A stretch of 40,226 bases of DNA from Oppiella nova (Eukaryota; Arthropoda; Arachnida; Sarcoptiformes; Oppiidae): NCBI GenBank assembly GCA_905397405.1, contig CAJPVJ010000103.1, positions 1 through 40,226 on the forward strand, read 5' to 3'. Shown here in pieces: positions 1 to 13,805 of this stretch (within the stretch, counting starts at the first letter, position 1; every line of letters starts with the position of its first letter). Below the pieces are notes generated by a model that was not told the origin of the DNA, did not search any database, and saw only the letters and a list, made by a program, of their open reading frames with translations. A program made the translations under genes and the position numbers.

Positions 1-367
1 TATCGTTATAATAACCATCGTTTTGACGAGATTTTTATTTAAAAATTAATATCTATTTTGATTAGAAGTCCTGAATATCACATATAACTAAAAACATTTA
101 ATAACTCAGTCTCTCTCTCTCTCTCTCCAGTAAAATATGAGTTATTATATAAAAGATATGATAATAAAGAAAGATTTGGATTGAGTTCTAAATAAGAAAT
201 TGAAAAACTAATTGCTATTTTTGTTTCTCTCTTACTCCTGGCCTCCCCTTTCATATCGTTATAATAACCATCGTTTTGACGAGATTTTTATTTAAAAATT
301 AATATCTATTTTGATTAGAAGTCCTGAATATCACATATAACTAAAAACATTTAATAACTCAGTCTCT

Positions 368-406
<39 letters not shown>

Positions 407-534
407 TTCCAGTAAAATATGAGTTATTATATAAAAGATATGATAATAAAGAAAGATTTGGATTGAGTTCTAAATAAGAAATTGAAAAACTAATTGCTAT
501 TTTTGTTTCTCTCTTACTCCTGGCCTCCCCTTTC
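1..534. repeat. Tandem doublet at left edge (253 bp / 281 bp)
   Basis: Copy 1 is 1-253 and copy 2 is 254-534. Both start TATCGTTATAATAACC and end GGCCTCCCCTTTC. They differ mainly in the length of an internal (CT)n tract, about 111-128 in copy 1 and about 363-408 in copy 2, where it is interrupted. The window starts exactly at the unit boundary, so more copies may lie to the left. Confidence 0.92.
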
Positions 535-544
535 TAAGTTATGT

Positions 545-545
<1 letters not shown>

Positions 546-576
<31 letters not shown>
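546..576. repeat. (CT)n microsatellite
   Basis: An uninterrupted CT dinucleotide tract just after the left-edge doublet. One of many polypyrimidine/polypurine tracts in the window. Confidence 0.95.
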
Positions 577-579
<3 letters not shown>

Positions 580-2150
580 CATAATTATTATATTCTGTAA
601 TTTACATGTATTTTAACTTAAAGTTTGTTCACAACTTAGAGCTTTTCACTTGTCTTTTAATATTAAATGCGATATAATTTAGTCATTACTGCAGAAGTGA
701 ATCATTAAAATAATTTTTTCCAATTTTTAATCATTTGGGTTTAAATAGTGAGTTAACACAAAACCAGTTCTACATTATATGGCTGTAGGCTATGATTAGT
801 TGGGTTTAGTTGTCCTCCAGTTTCTTAGATGTGTGATCATTGGGTCGATTAAAATAATAATGATTTCAAATCTCTTGATTCAACAAATCCTTTTCTTATG
901 CCATAAAATACAGTGCATTATAAAAAATACATCAAAACTATTATCAAAGAAATCTATTTCTTAAATAAAATATTATTTCAGACATTACTCTAACATATGT
1001 TATTGTCTTAAAAGCCGGTTAAAATGTAGATTTGGGTCAAAAGTACTATTAAAAGTTACTAACAAATGCTATTCAGACAAATAACAATTCAAATCAATAT
1101 TTAAAAAGATTTTTAAATCGAAAATTTTAAATTCTATATATAATTAAATTTGTCTGAAAACATTTTATTTAATGGTGTGTACAAAAAACTTGATTTATTT
1201 CTGATTTCATTGTTTATATAATTTAAAAGGAATTCTTTTGATAACTTTATGGCAAAAACAATATTAAATATTTTTGGTGAATATAATACTCTCTTTTATT
1301 TCATTAATCCTTTGAGCGGTTATTCAATGCATTTAATTAAATATTTTAATTATAATATGTAAGCGCTTATGAAAAATTCGATCCCTATTATAGTCAGTGA
1401 ACTCAACAGAAAACATGAGATTTTTATGAATTATATTTTCTAAATATTGTATTCATTGAATGCCATATTTGCTAATAATTTGCAGCAAATGAATGAATGA
1501 ATGAATAACTCAAATCTATACATTTCTTATATAATTATTGTTCACTCCTTTTAAATTTGTGTGTTATTTGTTTTCACATTTTTAGTAGATTTACCACTAA
1601 TTTCATTTCATAATCTTAACTTTTATGAACGCTATTTTTTGTAAATTAAAATAAAAATACTCATTAACTATAAAAATTTGAAACATAAATTCTATACATT
1701 GTACTGCTAAGGTATTTTAATCTACCACATTTTAAATTAAACATCGGTATTCTTAATGTACTGTAAATAATACATAAGTATTGTAACTAATGTAAAATAA
1801 GTTATGATTATCTATTTTTTCAATTACAATACTATTTGCGATGAACGTATGGAAAGTATGTGGACTAAATGGACTAAATGATGATTGACAGTATACTTAT
1901 TAGCCGTGTATTTAGTTGTGGCAATCGATGGGAGAATAGCCACAAATCAATTGCTTTGACTGTCTTTATTCGTAATCTATTTGGTTGTTTGGGCTCACAT
2001 TCAGTGATACTGTATATCAATATATTGTTATTCCATTCACTTATTAGCTGTCCTTTTATTTCACACAATTGTTTTTGTCTCTAAATAAGTAGACTTTGGA
2101 AATTGATTTCTCTTTGCATTGAACGTTGAAGTGATGCCAGAAAAGGCATA
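577..2150. other. AT-rich non-coding stretch
   Basis: No supported gene. It holds a short (ATGA)n run at about 1489-1507 and small overlapping frames on both strands at about 1.87-2.08 kb that look like chance. Confidence 0.7.
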
Positions 2151-3323
2151 TTTGCCGCACTGGGCATCACATCACCCATTATTGGCACAAATTAATTGTG
2201 ACCAAATAGTTATTAGTAATAACTTACTACAATAATAATACTTTGGGAGTAATACTCCATGTTCAAATTATGAACTTCATAATCACTCCATATATTATCT
2301 ATTAAGCTTTAGACAAATACCCAATATATTAAAAGTTTAGCGAATATACTGTGCAAAAAATGATTGGAGTATAAATATTTGTACAAAGAATTTTTGTTAA
2401 TAATAATATATTACATTTAATAAGTTCTGCTAACACTTTTAAAACTATAACAATATTATAAGCTAACATTACATTATTAGTGATTTACAAATGAGAATGT
2501 TTAACTAATGTACTTTTGGACAATCAATTGCACTGACTGTCTGGACCTCATTGTCTTGACTAATATTTTGCTTTACATATAAGTTAAACAATGAAATAAA
2601 GTTTTAGAGCCAGTGATGCGATTAAATAACACATTCAAATGACATGACTTGTGCGCACACATACATCCTTTTAACTTAAGTTCGGCTCATTTCTTGCATA
2701 ACATATTAATATATGTTTAACCACTACTCTTATGTCAATTTGCCGCACTGGGCATCACATCACCCATTATTGGCACAAATTAATTGTGACCAAATAGTTA
2801 TTAGTAATAACTTACTACAATAATAATACTTTGGGAGTAATACTCCATGTTCAAATTATGAACTCCATAATCACTCCATATATTATGTATTAAGCTTTAG
2901 ACAAATATCCAATATATTAAAAGTTTAGCGAATATACTGTGCAAAAATGATTGGAGTATAAATATTTGTACAAAGAATTTTTGTTAATAATCATCTATTA
3001 CATTTAATAAGTTCTGCTAACACTTTTAAAACTATAACTATATCATAAGCTAGCATTACATTATTAGTGATTTACAAATGAGAATATTTAACTAATGTAC
3101 TTTTGGACAATCAATTGCACTGACTGTCTGGACCTCATTGTCTTGACTAATATTTTGTTTTACATATAAGTTAAACAATGAAATAAAGTTTTAGAACCAG
3201 TGATGCGATTAAATAACACATTCAAATGACATGACTTGTGCGCACACATACATCCTTTTAACTTAAGTTCGGCTCATTTCTTGCATAACATATTAATATA
3301 TGTTTAACCACTACTCTTATGTC
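2151..3323. repeat. ~588-bp tandem doublet
   Basis: Copy 1 is 2151-2738 and copy 2 is 2739-3323. Both start TTTGCCGCACTGGGCATC and end CACTACTCTTATGTC. Scattered single-base differences are visible (for example AACTTCAT/AACTCCAT, CAAATACCC/CAAATATCC), plus a one-base A-run difference. There is no coding potential. Confidence 0.93.
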
Positions 3324-5290
3324 TATCAAAACACATTATATTTAATTTTCACTCCAATTATCTTCAAAAGATTGCTTGAATTTTCTCTTTTCGAGTTTAG
3401 GAGTAATTTCTCGCAAAAAGAGTGCAAGTATTTTGTATTACTTAATGTCAGACAAAAAAGTGCAAAAGAGGTCTAAAATGATTGGAAGAAATGACACAAT
3501 TGTAAGGTATTTGTGCCTAAAATGCAAATACAAATCAATATCGTGTGCGTTGAGACCATTGAGACGATTGAGTGCAACAACTCGTGAGTAGAGTATGAGG
3601 TTGTCGTCAGTTCTCCGCCTCTTTAATCCGGTGTTTAGGACTTTCTTCCAGATGTGCTGCCAGTCATTCAATCGATGTATTTAATGACTTCTGTTTCAAC
3701 GATCGTTTATTTCACTTTTTTGTTTCACATTTATAATAAGCTTTTCAAACAGTTTTATGTATTATTTACAATTGAGTTTCGAAGTCAAACTGAGAGCAAA
3801 AAATCACTTTTAAAGTAATAATATTTTGAATGCAAAATTTCCATAACTATAGCCTTAAAGAAACGAAAGGTTGGAAAAAAGTTCTTTATTTTTCGATGTC
3901 TTTCAAAGCGATTGTTATAGTTTCGCAGATATTATACACAGACATAAAGTAGTTATAGTTATATTGACTGATATATTGTGGTGAAGACAACTATCTATTA
4001 ATTTTTTGTGGTTTCATTCATATCCTCATTCTTTTTAAGAGTACCAGAGCTCTGACAACACAACTAAAGGCAGGGAATCAGTGAAGCGATTCAATGATCT
4101 CTTCTGTCAGAGAGCAAAGTCTCCGTGAAATTGAAGAGAAGCTCAAACCAATTGCCTTCAAAACTAACTTTATTTTTATGGATTTAAACTCCATTTTGAA
4201 TATATTCTCTCCTTATGAAAGACATCTCTGAAAACATTGTAACCAAACATTAGACAAAAGGGGATTCATATGATTCACTCAACCATTTGTTTGCTTTATT
4301 AACATTTAATCTCTATTTTTAATAAATTCTAGCTTTAAAGAAATGCAATTCTTGAATGACTTTTATTTAAATTTTCAGAATACAATGCTTTTGAATGACA
4401 TGAAAAACTACTTTATGCTAACCTCTTATGAGTAATAGGTCTCTAATTTACTTTATTTTACATAACTTTGTTCAACAGTTTTGTATTCATTGCCTGTTTA
4501 GTCAAGAAATTGGTTATCAAGAGTTAGACGAGTTTTCAATACATTCTCTACTTTATATACTTTATATTGGTTTATCAAATGCTACTCTTCTGGGAAATAA
4601 ACACCAATTAAATGATTGAATTGACATTTTTTGGGACATATTGTCTGTGAAATGTCTTTTCTATTCACGAAAACACTGTATGACAATCTTGTTTCCCACT
4701 CTTGTAGTATTTCACTTGACTTTCGTTGCTCTTCAATGCAAACAATGGAAAGTCTGGCACTTCTTGTCTAACGTTTATTTATACAGTAATAGTGAATATC
4801 TGGTCTCTGGTAGTCTGGGATCCATTGCAACTATCGGTGCTATCAATGCTATCAATGCACTCACTTTCAGTACAGATAAGCAACAATTTATCAACTTGTG
4901 AGCCAATAATCAGTGATCTATCAAATGAACTTAGCTTAAGATAGTAAGGCTTATGTAATGGTGTATAACTCAAAATTGACAATTCGTTTAGACTTCCATT
5001 CTTTTATTATTGGATTCTCTTTCTTATAATAGTCTTAAACTCCAAACACTCTCTTCTTATTACAAGAGTCATAATAAATCATAAATCATTTCAAGTCTAT
5101 TTTATTTATCGCTTTTTTCGGAATCAAATTAAATATTTTCTAATAACTTAAATATGTCTTAAGTATGAAAACAGAAAACATTTTTCCAAAACGAATGCTA
5201 ACTTTTGATTAGTTTATAATCTCGGCATTCCGTATATCGATTTTATCAAATAATATATCATTTGTTTTGTTTGTTTAAAATAATAATTTC
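3324..5290. other. AT-rich non-coding stretch
   Basis: Slightly less AT-rich at 3.54-3.67 kb, where a 77-codon minus-strand frame (3438-3671) and a plus-strand frame overlap. Neither resembles a known protein. A local imperfect repeat of CTATCAATG lies at about 4838-4858. Confidence 0.6.
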
Positions 5291-5911
5291 AAAACAAGTC
5301 GAAAGTAATTATTTTGGCCAAGAATTTTTAAAAATTAAATAAAAAAGACATTAAAAAGCTATTAAATGTTAAGTTTTAGTCGCTTTCAATATACAAAAGG
5401 CATTTTGGCATTAAAATAAATACAGTGTCGAGACGTGGTTAGAGTCGAGCACTTGTTCTGACCCTTTGAGACTCTATTATATTATATTTATAACTTTTAC
5501 TCCGCTATTAGTTTTCAATGAAGTGCACCATTGAGTCGGTCTCTTATTATCTTCGTATCAGATATGCTTAACATTTAAAATTATTTAAAAACAAGTCGAA
5601 AGTAATTATTTTGGCCAAGAATTTTTAAAAATTAAATAAAAAAGACATTAAAAAGCTATTAAATGTTAAGTTTTAGTCGCTTTCAATATACAAAAGGCAT
5701 TTTGGCATTAAAATGAATACAGTGTCGAGACTACAGTGTCGTGAATACAGTGGTTAGAGTCGAGCACTTGTTCTGACCCTTTGAGACCCTTTGAGACTCT
5801 ATTATATTATATTTATAACTTTTACTCCGCTATTAGTTTTCAATGAAGTGCACCATTGAGTCGGTCTCTTATTATCTTCGTATCAGATATGCTTAACATT
5901 TAAAATTATTT
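5291..5911. repeat. ~297-bp tandem doublet with internal micro-duplications
   Basis: Copy 1 is 5291-5587 and copy 2 is 5588-5911. Both begin AAAACAAGTCGAAAGTAATT and end near ATGCTTAACATTTAAAATT. Copy 2 contains two further small tandem duplications absent from copy 1: a repeat of ACAGTGTCG near 5720-5750 and a repeat of CCCTTTGAGA near 5776-5796. Confidence 0.92.
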
Positions 5912-8690
5912 TATAATTACTTCGCGTGAAATTTATATTACAACATATGAATTAAAAATCAGTCTTTCCGATAGTGGACATCCATTTTATATGCGATTCC
6001 CTAACCTTCCCGATCGTTGCATATTTTGAAGCCACTTATGCCGCAGACCTTTTCGCCTGTTTTTGCTTTAGACGTGTTTTATGTGATTCTCATCGGAAAA
6101 CTGGTTTTACAGGACCACTACTTTTTTCAATAGATATTCTTCCCTCAAAACTCGGAACAAATTTTTTTATTTCATTTAAATACAATTTTTTTATTGTTCT
6201 CTACAGTGATGTTTACTAAAATTTATTTAAATATTAATAGATTTTTAATGTACATTACTTCATTGAGAATGTTTAGTAAAATTAAATATTTATATTTAAA
6301 TTGTGTAGAAATCTATTTTGAATGACCAAAAATGGACAAAATGGGGAAATTGTCATTATTTGGACAGCGACTACAATACAAGTGGTTTTTAAGCAAATTT
6401 TATTTAATATTTATTATGGTAAGCATATTAAGATAATTCTTTATTATACTTTATTTATTTATTCTTATTTATATTTATTCATTGATTCAACAGTTTTTAT
6501 GTCTACAAAGTATTGATGCCGTCAACTATTGGAAGCGATTGGGTATGTTTTCAATTATGTTTCATATTTATAATAGTAAATTAAATATACAGTAATTGGC
6601 TGATAAGGCGCTAAAATAGCATTCATGGCTAGAAATGATAGTTTAGTCAAAATCGATGACTTGATGCTAAGCGGGGAATGCAGATGGCATTCGGCTCCTG
6701 ATAGCCCACCCTTTCCACTGGAATACCAGTTCGCATGTATTCCTCCAGCCATATGACAATCAATGGCTTAGCCAGCGATGGAAAGCCAAATAAGACATTT
6801 AGCCGAAAGCAGTTTGTTTACAGCGTTTGGACTTTTAATTAGTTGTTTGACAAAGTTTTTTCTGTATAAATCACGCCAAAGACAAAAACAAATATGAATC
6901 AAACCCTTGGTGTCTAATTTGCTTAATAGTATTGTCTTTATCGGTACTAATATTAATACTCTATTGAATTGATGTACGATTTTGTTAGAGATATGTGTCA
7001 ACAAAATGATTGTATTAGTTATAGAATAGAGTTATTTGATAACAATATAACAATAGTGTTGAACAGCAAACAAAGCCAACAGTTATTTGTTTAACCGAAA
7101 TGAATATATCAGATATAGTGAACACATTCATAGAAATGATATGCAGTTCGGTTGAGACACGACTCACACGTATATAAATGTATAAAATGATATGATATCC
7201 GACAAACATTTGCTACTCTATTGATGCAAATCCCAAATGACTGCAGTATTTGACGGCAAGAATTACACAGTTTTTTGTGCCGATCGATATGCAAGTCGTT
7301 TGTATTATATTTGCCTTTAATGGCAACAATAAAATACCAAATTCTTGATAATTCTTTTAATAAAACTTATCACAAACTCATTTGAAATAATTTTATGTGA
7401 ATTAAAGTTATCTTTATTTCACACACTTATGATTAGCTGAGAATTGAGTGAATATATAAAAATGTTTTTAAAATTAATTTATTCTTATATCGCATACAAT
7501 GAGTGTTCGGTTACATAATTCATAAGTTATTATTGTTTTTAAAATATTATCAAATAAATTGTCTGTATTTTTTGTATGTAATCTTCAGAGAATAAATTAG
7601 TGAACAAATTCTGTGATAAGATTAGAATCTATGCATCACTTGCTTCACAAATTGCATATTATATTGTTTTTGTTGAATACATTCATAACAAAAGTTAAAC
7701 ATTTTCAACACTTAATATATTTGTTGCAAAAACTGTTAATAACCCAAAGGCTTAATATATTTGAAATGTGAACAAAACTTTAGCGAATTTGCGGACAAAA
7801 GCTAAATAATGTGTTCAACGCTATAAATATTGATTCATTTCATAATCAAATGATTGTTAAGTTTTAAATTTGGTAATAAAATATATTTTTGATCGTAAAA
7901 CACGACTCTAACCTCATATAATCTTATTGACAGCTGAACTCAATTTAAAATCTTTCGAAACAAATCAAAGTGGGTTTTATTTTATATCTTATATTCAATT
8001 ATTATTGTTATTATTGGCAATACTTACGAATTAATACAGTATTACGAATAAGTGGAACAAATAGTGTGCAAAACGTGTCCAATAATTTAAACTTCAATGA
8101 GTGTATCGTTGAAAAGCATAGCAATCCCATTATTTTGTTGTTATTCAAGATTTTATTTTTAAAAATTATTGCAAACTCTTTTAATAATAACCTTTAGTTT
8201 ATAATTCTTTGACCCGTTATTTACATAACATTTTCTTTCCGATCGATAAAATAAGTTAATTCTTTTGCATCACTTTCTTTAGGTTACAGACAAACAGATT
8301 TAGTTTGAATTAAATTATAATTTGATCGTAAATTTAATTTCTTAACAGTTACCTCTCTATAGCTCTTAAATTTCATTAATTTATCATATATTTATCATAA
8401 AATCTAATATTTAACAAATTTATTAATTTATAAATTTTAAAATCAAAACAGCTTTTGCTGACACTTTCAAACTCAGATTCTTATCATATAAACAAAAATT
8501 CATTTTTACATGAATTAAAAATTTGTTTTAAAGATAGAGAGATATAATTGAAATATTTGTTTAGAGACTGGAATTTAAATGAATTGCTATTAACTAAAAG
8601 TTTTGCTCAAATATTTCGTTTTGAAATCTTTCTAAAAGAGAGAGCATTACTATTGATTCAATTGTGATCATCGGTCAGCTTAATTGATTT
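5912..8690. other. AT-rich non-coding stretch
   Basis: No supported gene apart from a small open frame at 6625-6756, listed separately. Other short frames have compositions typical of AT-rich intergenic DNA. Confidence 0.6.
6625..6756 (+). CDS. Small unrecognised ORF or exon remnant in a GC-richer patch (doubtful)
   Basis: A 43-codon frame reads MARNDSLVKIDDLMLSGE, then a Pro/Trp-rich stretch (WHSAPDSPPFPLEYQF), ending PPAI-stop. The patch at about 6.62-6.80 kb is clearly less AT-rich than its flanks, which is unusual here. The opposite strand is also open (6555-6752), so strand is uncertain. I recognise no family. It could be an exon, a gene remnant or chance. Confidence 0.15.
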   Translation: MARNDSLVKIDDLMLSGECRWHSAPDSPPFPLEYQFACIPPAI

Positions 8691-8694
8691 GTTG

Positions 8695-8698
<4 letters not shown>

Positions 8699-8734
<36 letters not shown>

Positions 8735-8747
8735 TCATCTCATCTCA
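8699..8747. repeat. (CT)n followed by (CATCT)n microsatellite
   Basis: A CT tract to about 8731 passes into about four CATCT pentamers, a compound satellite. Confidence 0.95.
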
Positions 8748-11700
8748 ATCACACAACACATTTAGTAATGAGAAGACGTGTAGGTTTTGTTTGATGACAT
8801 CAATTAAAATGTGAAAATAGACTCCACATTACAGTGAATACAATTCTACTTACATAACATTCCCTATAATTTATTGTCGTTTCTAAACGTGTTTTTACTT
8901 AAACACTATTTATAGTATAGATTTATAAGAAAACGATTTTGTGTCAAAACAAGCCCTAAAATAAACATTTGAATAGACATTGAAATGATGTCTAATTGAT
9001 TGGATGGCAGGGGGACATGGATTCCGATGATATGATGGACGTTATGTTATCATAATTTTATGAAATTCAATAAATGTTGTCAAACGTTATCTTTTATGAT
9101 TCAAAAACATATCTCAAGCCGTTGTGAATGAGTGACGAGAAAACAAGAAAAATCTATATTTATTTAATATTTATCATAACATAAGTCTATATAAAATGAT
9201 AAAATCGAAATCCATTGCTTGTATTTGGTTTGTAGATTATAGTCCATACAATTTCTATATTATATTATTTATAAGCTGTTTGTAATTCAGTTCACAATCA
9301 AAATTGAGTCCACTTTTTGACTCGAATTACAAATTCGGTACAAAAGCCACCGAATTGTTAGACTTTTATTATATTACAGCTAAACATCATTCACATCATT
9401 ATCAGCTCCTAATGAAACTTACAGCACATTCATGTGCTCTCTCTCTCTCTCTCTCACTCTCTCTCTGCCTCTAATTCATTCTCTCCTATGTATGTATAAT
9501 AAGTTTTGGATTAATTATTTGCCGTTTGAGCACAATTTGCACGACTTGTGCCCTTTCATAGTTTCATTGCATATGTTTTTGACTACAAATATTACAAATA
9601 TATCATTGGGTGTGGCTTTTGAACACTGCCTTATCGGACATACCTTTTAATATGATTTTTAAAATATAATCGTTTAGACATCATTCAGCCAATTAAGACT
9701 TTGAAGTGTTAGTGCTTTCACTTAATTTCGCCCATATTTTGGGTCAAAACCTGCACTCAATCAGTAATAATTCAAATTATCCTCAAATTAGAATTGACTT
9801 CAAAAGGCATTTAATATACTATTGCCTCTAATATTATAATTTTTAATATAGTAATTATGCATTTAATTAATTCCTCAAAATGGCTAAAGTCTTAATAATA
9901 TTCTTAAATAATTGAGTTATTCATCTCATTTGTCTCAATCACTTATAAAATTATAAACTTTAAGATTGAACTAAATTTTAAAATGTTATTATTTATAGTT
10001 TATTTAAAGCGATTTTGCGATCAATTCAATGCTCTTTGAATGTCTCGAACCAATTACTCGCGATTTTGAAAATCGTTAAAATGTTTATTGATTTCAATTC
10101 ATTTGTTGTCTCTTTTCTATTCTCCAAATCGATATTCTCTTTGAAAGAGAAGTTATTTTACAGCAATTTATTTAATACAAATGAAATATTATTTAATCGT
10201 CTAATGAGTAGATGAAACATTTGAGGAGCAGTTGAGTCCTTAATATTGAATGTCGTGTTTTTGACAATTAATTAAAACAATTGAAATGAAAGGGATTGAA
10301 GAGAGATATTGATTGAGACAATAGAGTTGTCTGTGTCTATAATCATCAAACCATTCATTCATACAGTATATGATTGCAATGATTGAGATTCTGTTGTGAA
10401 GAATATCTATATATTGAACAAAGGATTGAAGTATTATTCACTGATGACTGTGTTCTCGATGAACGTATTGATGAGAAATGTGAGCATTTGTTTGATTGTA
10501 TATCACTGATATGGAGTGAAACATTTAAAACATGTTTTATATTTCTCATGGCATGAGTGCTGTGAATGTATTGTATGGTAAGGATAGCTGCAAATCATAA
10601 ACGGATCATCGCTTTAGGCATTCTTTCACATCTCATTTGATTCGATGCAATAGAAAGCGAGAGAACAACACAATTACAGAGGAGATGGAGATTTCGTTCA
10701 ATTGCTAGAGTTTGCACATCTCTAATAGTAATGTTCATACGACTAGAGCTAATGTCATGCCTCGAGCGCTGGCATCAAGAAGTCTCAATTGGCGCCACAA
10801 TACCGTATACCTCGATCTACCTCTCCCTTCAATTGCGAGTGTGAGTTGGACCCACTGAACTCAGCTCAGTCATATTCCCCTGGTATTTCAGTTCAGGCTA
10901 TACACTATTCCGCGGCAATACTGTAGTACTGCTCACTAATTCACGTGATATTAAATCTAATTTTTATATATTTCTTCTCCTGTCGTCAAATATATTGTAA
11001 ATAAAAGTAAAGAATTTTTTATTTATTAATTGAAGCAATTGTATTGTATGGTTAATGCTAAAAAATATGTCTCCATTCATGCGATGGTAATATCATATAA
11101 AATAAAGTGATATCATATACAGTATTCATTGAAACCATTAGCTGATTCTCATTTGTGTTGCTATGGTTTTGTTGTGGTAGTCATTCACTGGTGTCCCTAT
11201 TCTTCAGGGATCAGATCAGACATCAACTATTGCTCTCTTTCTCTATTTCTTGGGCAGACATACTTTGACCGAAACTCTCTTATTCTCAATGCTATTATAC
11301 AAATGAAGACTTAGTTTTGTAAATAATATTTTGGTTTTAATAATTTGATGGCACAATAGAGACATGATATCATCATTTGGGTTATAATTGAAATGAAATA
11401 CTTTTCTATTCATTATATTATAATACGAATAGTGGAAATCAATAATTGTTTTGTCGGTTTTACAAACAAAGACATGTCTTAAGAATATTTGTAAGTAAAT
11501 GACCGCAGATCTCAGACCTACCATAGATGTCACCCAATCGTAAGCGACTTATCTTACATGATATGAAAGCAAATGATAAATAATACCAAATATTTTGTGA
11601 TACAAGTAATGCATTGAAAAAATTTCCAATCGATTTGAGCCAAACCTAAAACCGATTCTACTGTGAGTTAAGCCGACAAAAAGTATTTTTTCTAAGTCTG

Positions 11701-13488
11701 TATAGTTTGGAGTCAATAAAAAATTCATCGCCTTTTCTCTCTTGAAAACACTGTAATAAGGCGTGAGTTATGCCCTTCTCTGCCATAACTCCGATACTAT
11801 TCTTTAATTTACACAAAAATAGTCCACGAATTAGTTGTCGACTGAAAGCCGTTCACACAATAATGACAGCGGAAAGGCTTTTCTCTAATACTCTAAACAT
11901 ACATATCATTAAACTTAACAAGCTCATACACCTCTCAATACTTCACAACTTTGTTCAACTCTAAACACATGGCAAATGCACTTCAGCAGCATTTTTTATA
12001 ACAGCAATATTACCGTAAAAATAACTTTGGTATTTGTGTTCATTCAAGTCGATTCCCATTTGCAGCATATATTTGTTTGTGTTATGATTTCTGTTTTTGC
12101 AAAAACTCTCATTGTTTGCCATTGTATTAATCAGTTATGCTTATATTTATTGCATAATATACGAGTCATATATAATATTAATGTTATGCTTATTTTGCTT
12201 GCAATCTATAATGCATTTTAATCTTATGATTATCATAGAGCTCAACACACAGTGCAGCTTTGATATAATAAATCTATGTAATAAATTTACTCAATATTAA
12301 TGTTTGGTTTAATACAATGTTTTATAATAATTTGTTAATCTAACTTGTAAGAATTGTTTAGTTTTCGATTATAATATAATACAATAATCCTCTAGTTTTA
12401 TAATTTTAAGCTATAATTGGTTTTAAGTCTCAATTGCATATATTGAGAATTACTATATCATAGTCTACAGTATTTTACTGTATTTTGCTTTAGTTGCCTT
12501 ATACTGAAAAGTTGAATCGCTATTAATGTGGTGCACCTCTCGAGCACTGGCAGGTTGGCTATAATTAGTGAGTTTAATGCTCTGCAAAATTCAAGCCAAT
12601 GGTTACACTTTAATGAAAATATTTCATTATATTGTATTCAGTAACAGTATGTAATTTACAATATTATCGCTATTCTGGCAACTCTTTATAAATAAAATAT
12701 TTGCTATTATTTCTAATAATATTGTTTCATATGAACAGAACATTATAGACCGGAATCATAAGAATTATGTCATCTCTTCAATGCTTACTAATAATGTTTT
12801 GGTTGAATGTGAGGAAACATACTCTCTATTATCAATGAAAGCAAATATAACTATCACTCCATGCAATGCAATACTGCTTAGAATTCTCATTACAATCGTA
12901 GGCTTCATATTAGGGTCTCATATTTGAATGTCCTTCCCATGAATTACACTCAAATCAGTGTCTCATCTACGAGAATAATCATTGCAAAAATACAATACAT
13001 TGTATCATTCCATACATAAAATAAACTCTAAATATATTGTATTTTTTGAGGCTAATTAAAACACATTTGACTTTAATTCTTTACTTTTACTTTTCATTAC
13101 CATCTAACATTAATACATAATACATTTTAAAGTTTTAACTCATAATGTTACAATAATTTCAATAAACTACTTACTTGTTCAATTACTTAAGGAATTCAAT
13201 TCATTTTTATATTTAAACAAAATCAAATTATTTTTGTGTTAAATAAAATAATTGTCTATTTTGTAATGAGAATCAATTATTTTATTCTCTAATGAACTCA
13301 TTTACAGTAAATTGTTGTCAAATAGAGTAGAGTTTTGTTTCTTTGTCTTTTGTATTATTGCAAAACAAATGTCTCTTTTTATAGCATTTAATTCGTTAAT
13401 ATGTGTTAATGTGAACCAAATGTATATTTAAATAAAATAAGACAAAAACTATATTATAGTTACTACAGTATGAATGAAATATTAATTC

Positions 13489-13489
<1 letters not shown>
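8748..13489. other. AT-rich non-coding stretch with a GC-richer island near 10.7-10.95 kb
   Basis: No supported gene. A (CT)n-rich tract lies at about 9436-9472. At about 10,730-10,950 composition shifts to less AT-rich DNA with CCTCGAGCGC, TTGGCGCCAC and a possible donor GAGT|GTGAGT (about 10,842). This could be a distal promoter or a non-coding first exon, but no other signal supports it. Confidence 0.5.

Positions 13490-13516
<27 letters not shown>
13490..13516. repeat. (TTA)n microsatellite
   Basis: About nine TTA/ATT trinucleotide units without interruption. Confidence 0.95.
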
Positions 13517-13519
<3 letters not shown>

Positions 13520-13767
13520 GTCAATATAAGTTAGTTTTAATACTTTACCGATACAGTGCCATATAATATTTAAATTTAAGTTTATATTTAAAAACTTATT
13601 TAAGATTTTATAATCTTGTTTACCAAATTTTTTATAATAAGAATATTTTATTCTTAACTTTAAGCAAATATTTACTATTTGTATTCATACACATTGTCAT
13701 TGGAATGGCGTTTTGTGGTCCGTCTGTCCCTTTTTTGTACGGTGTATACAGTAATACAGTTGCAATG

Positions 13768-13770
<3 letters not shown>

Positions 13771-13802
<32 letters not shown>
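13771..13802. repeat. (GA)n microsatellite
   Basis: A 32-bp GA tract. It produces artefactual RERERE or SLSLSL reading frames on both strands, which should not be taken as genes. Confidence 0.96.
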
Positions 13803-13805
<3 letters not shown>

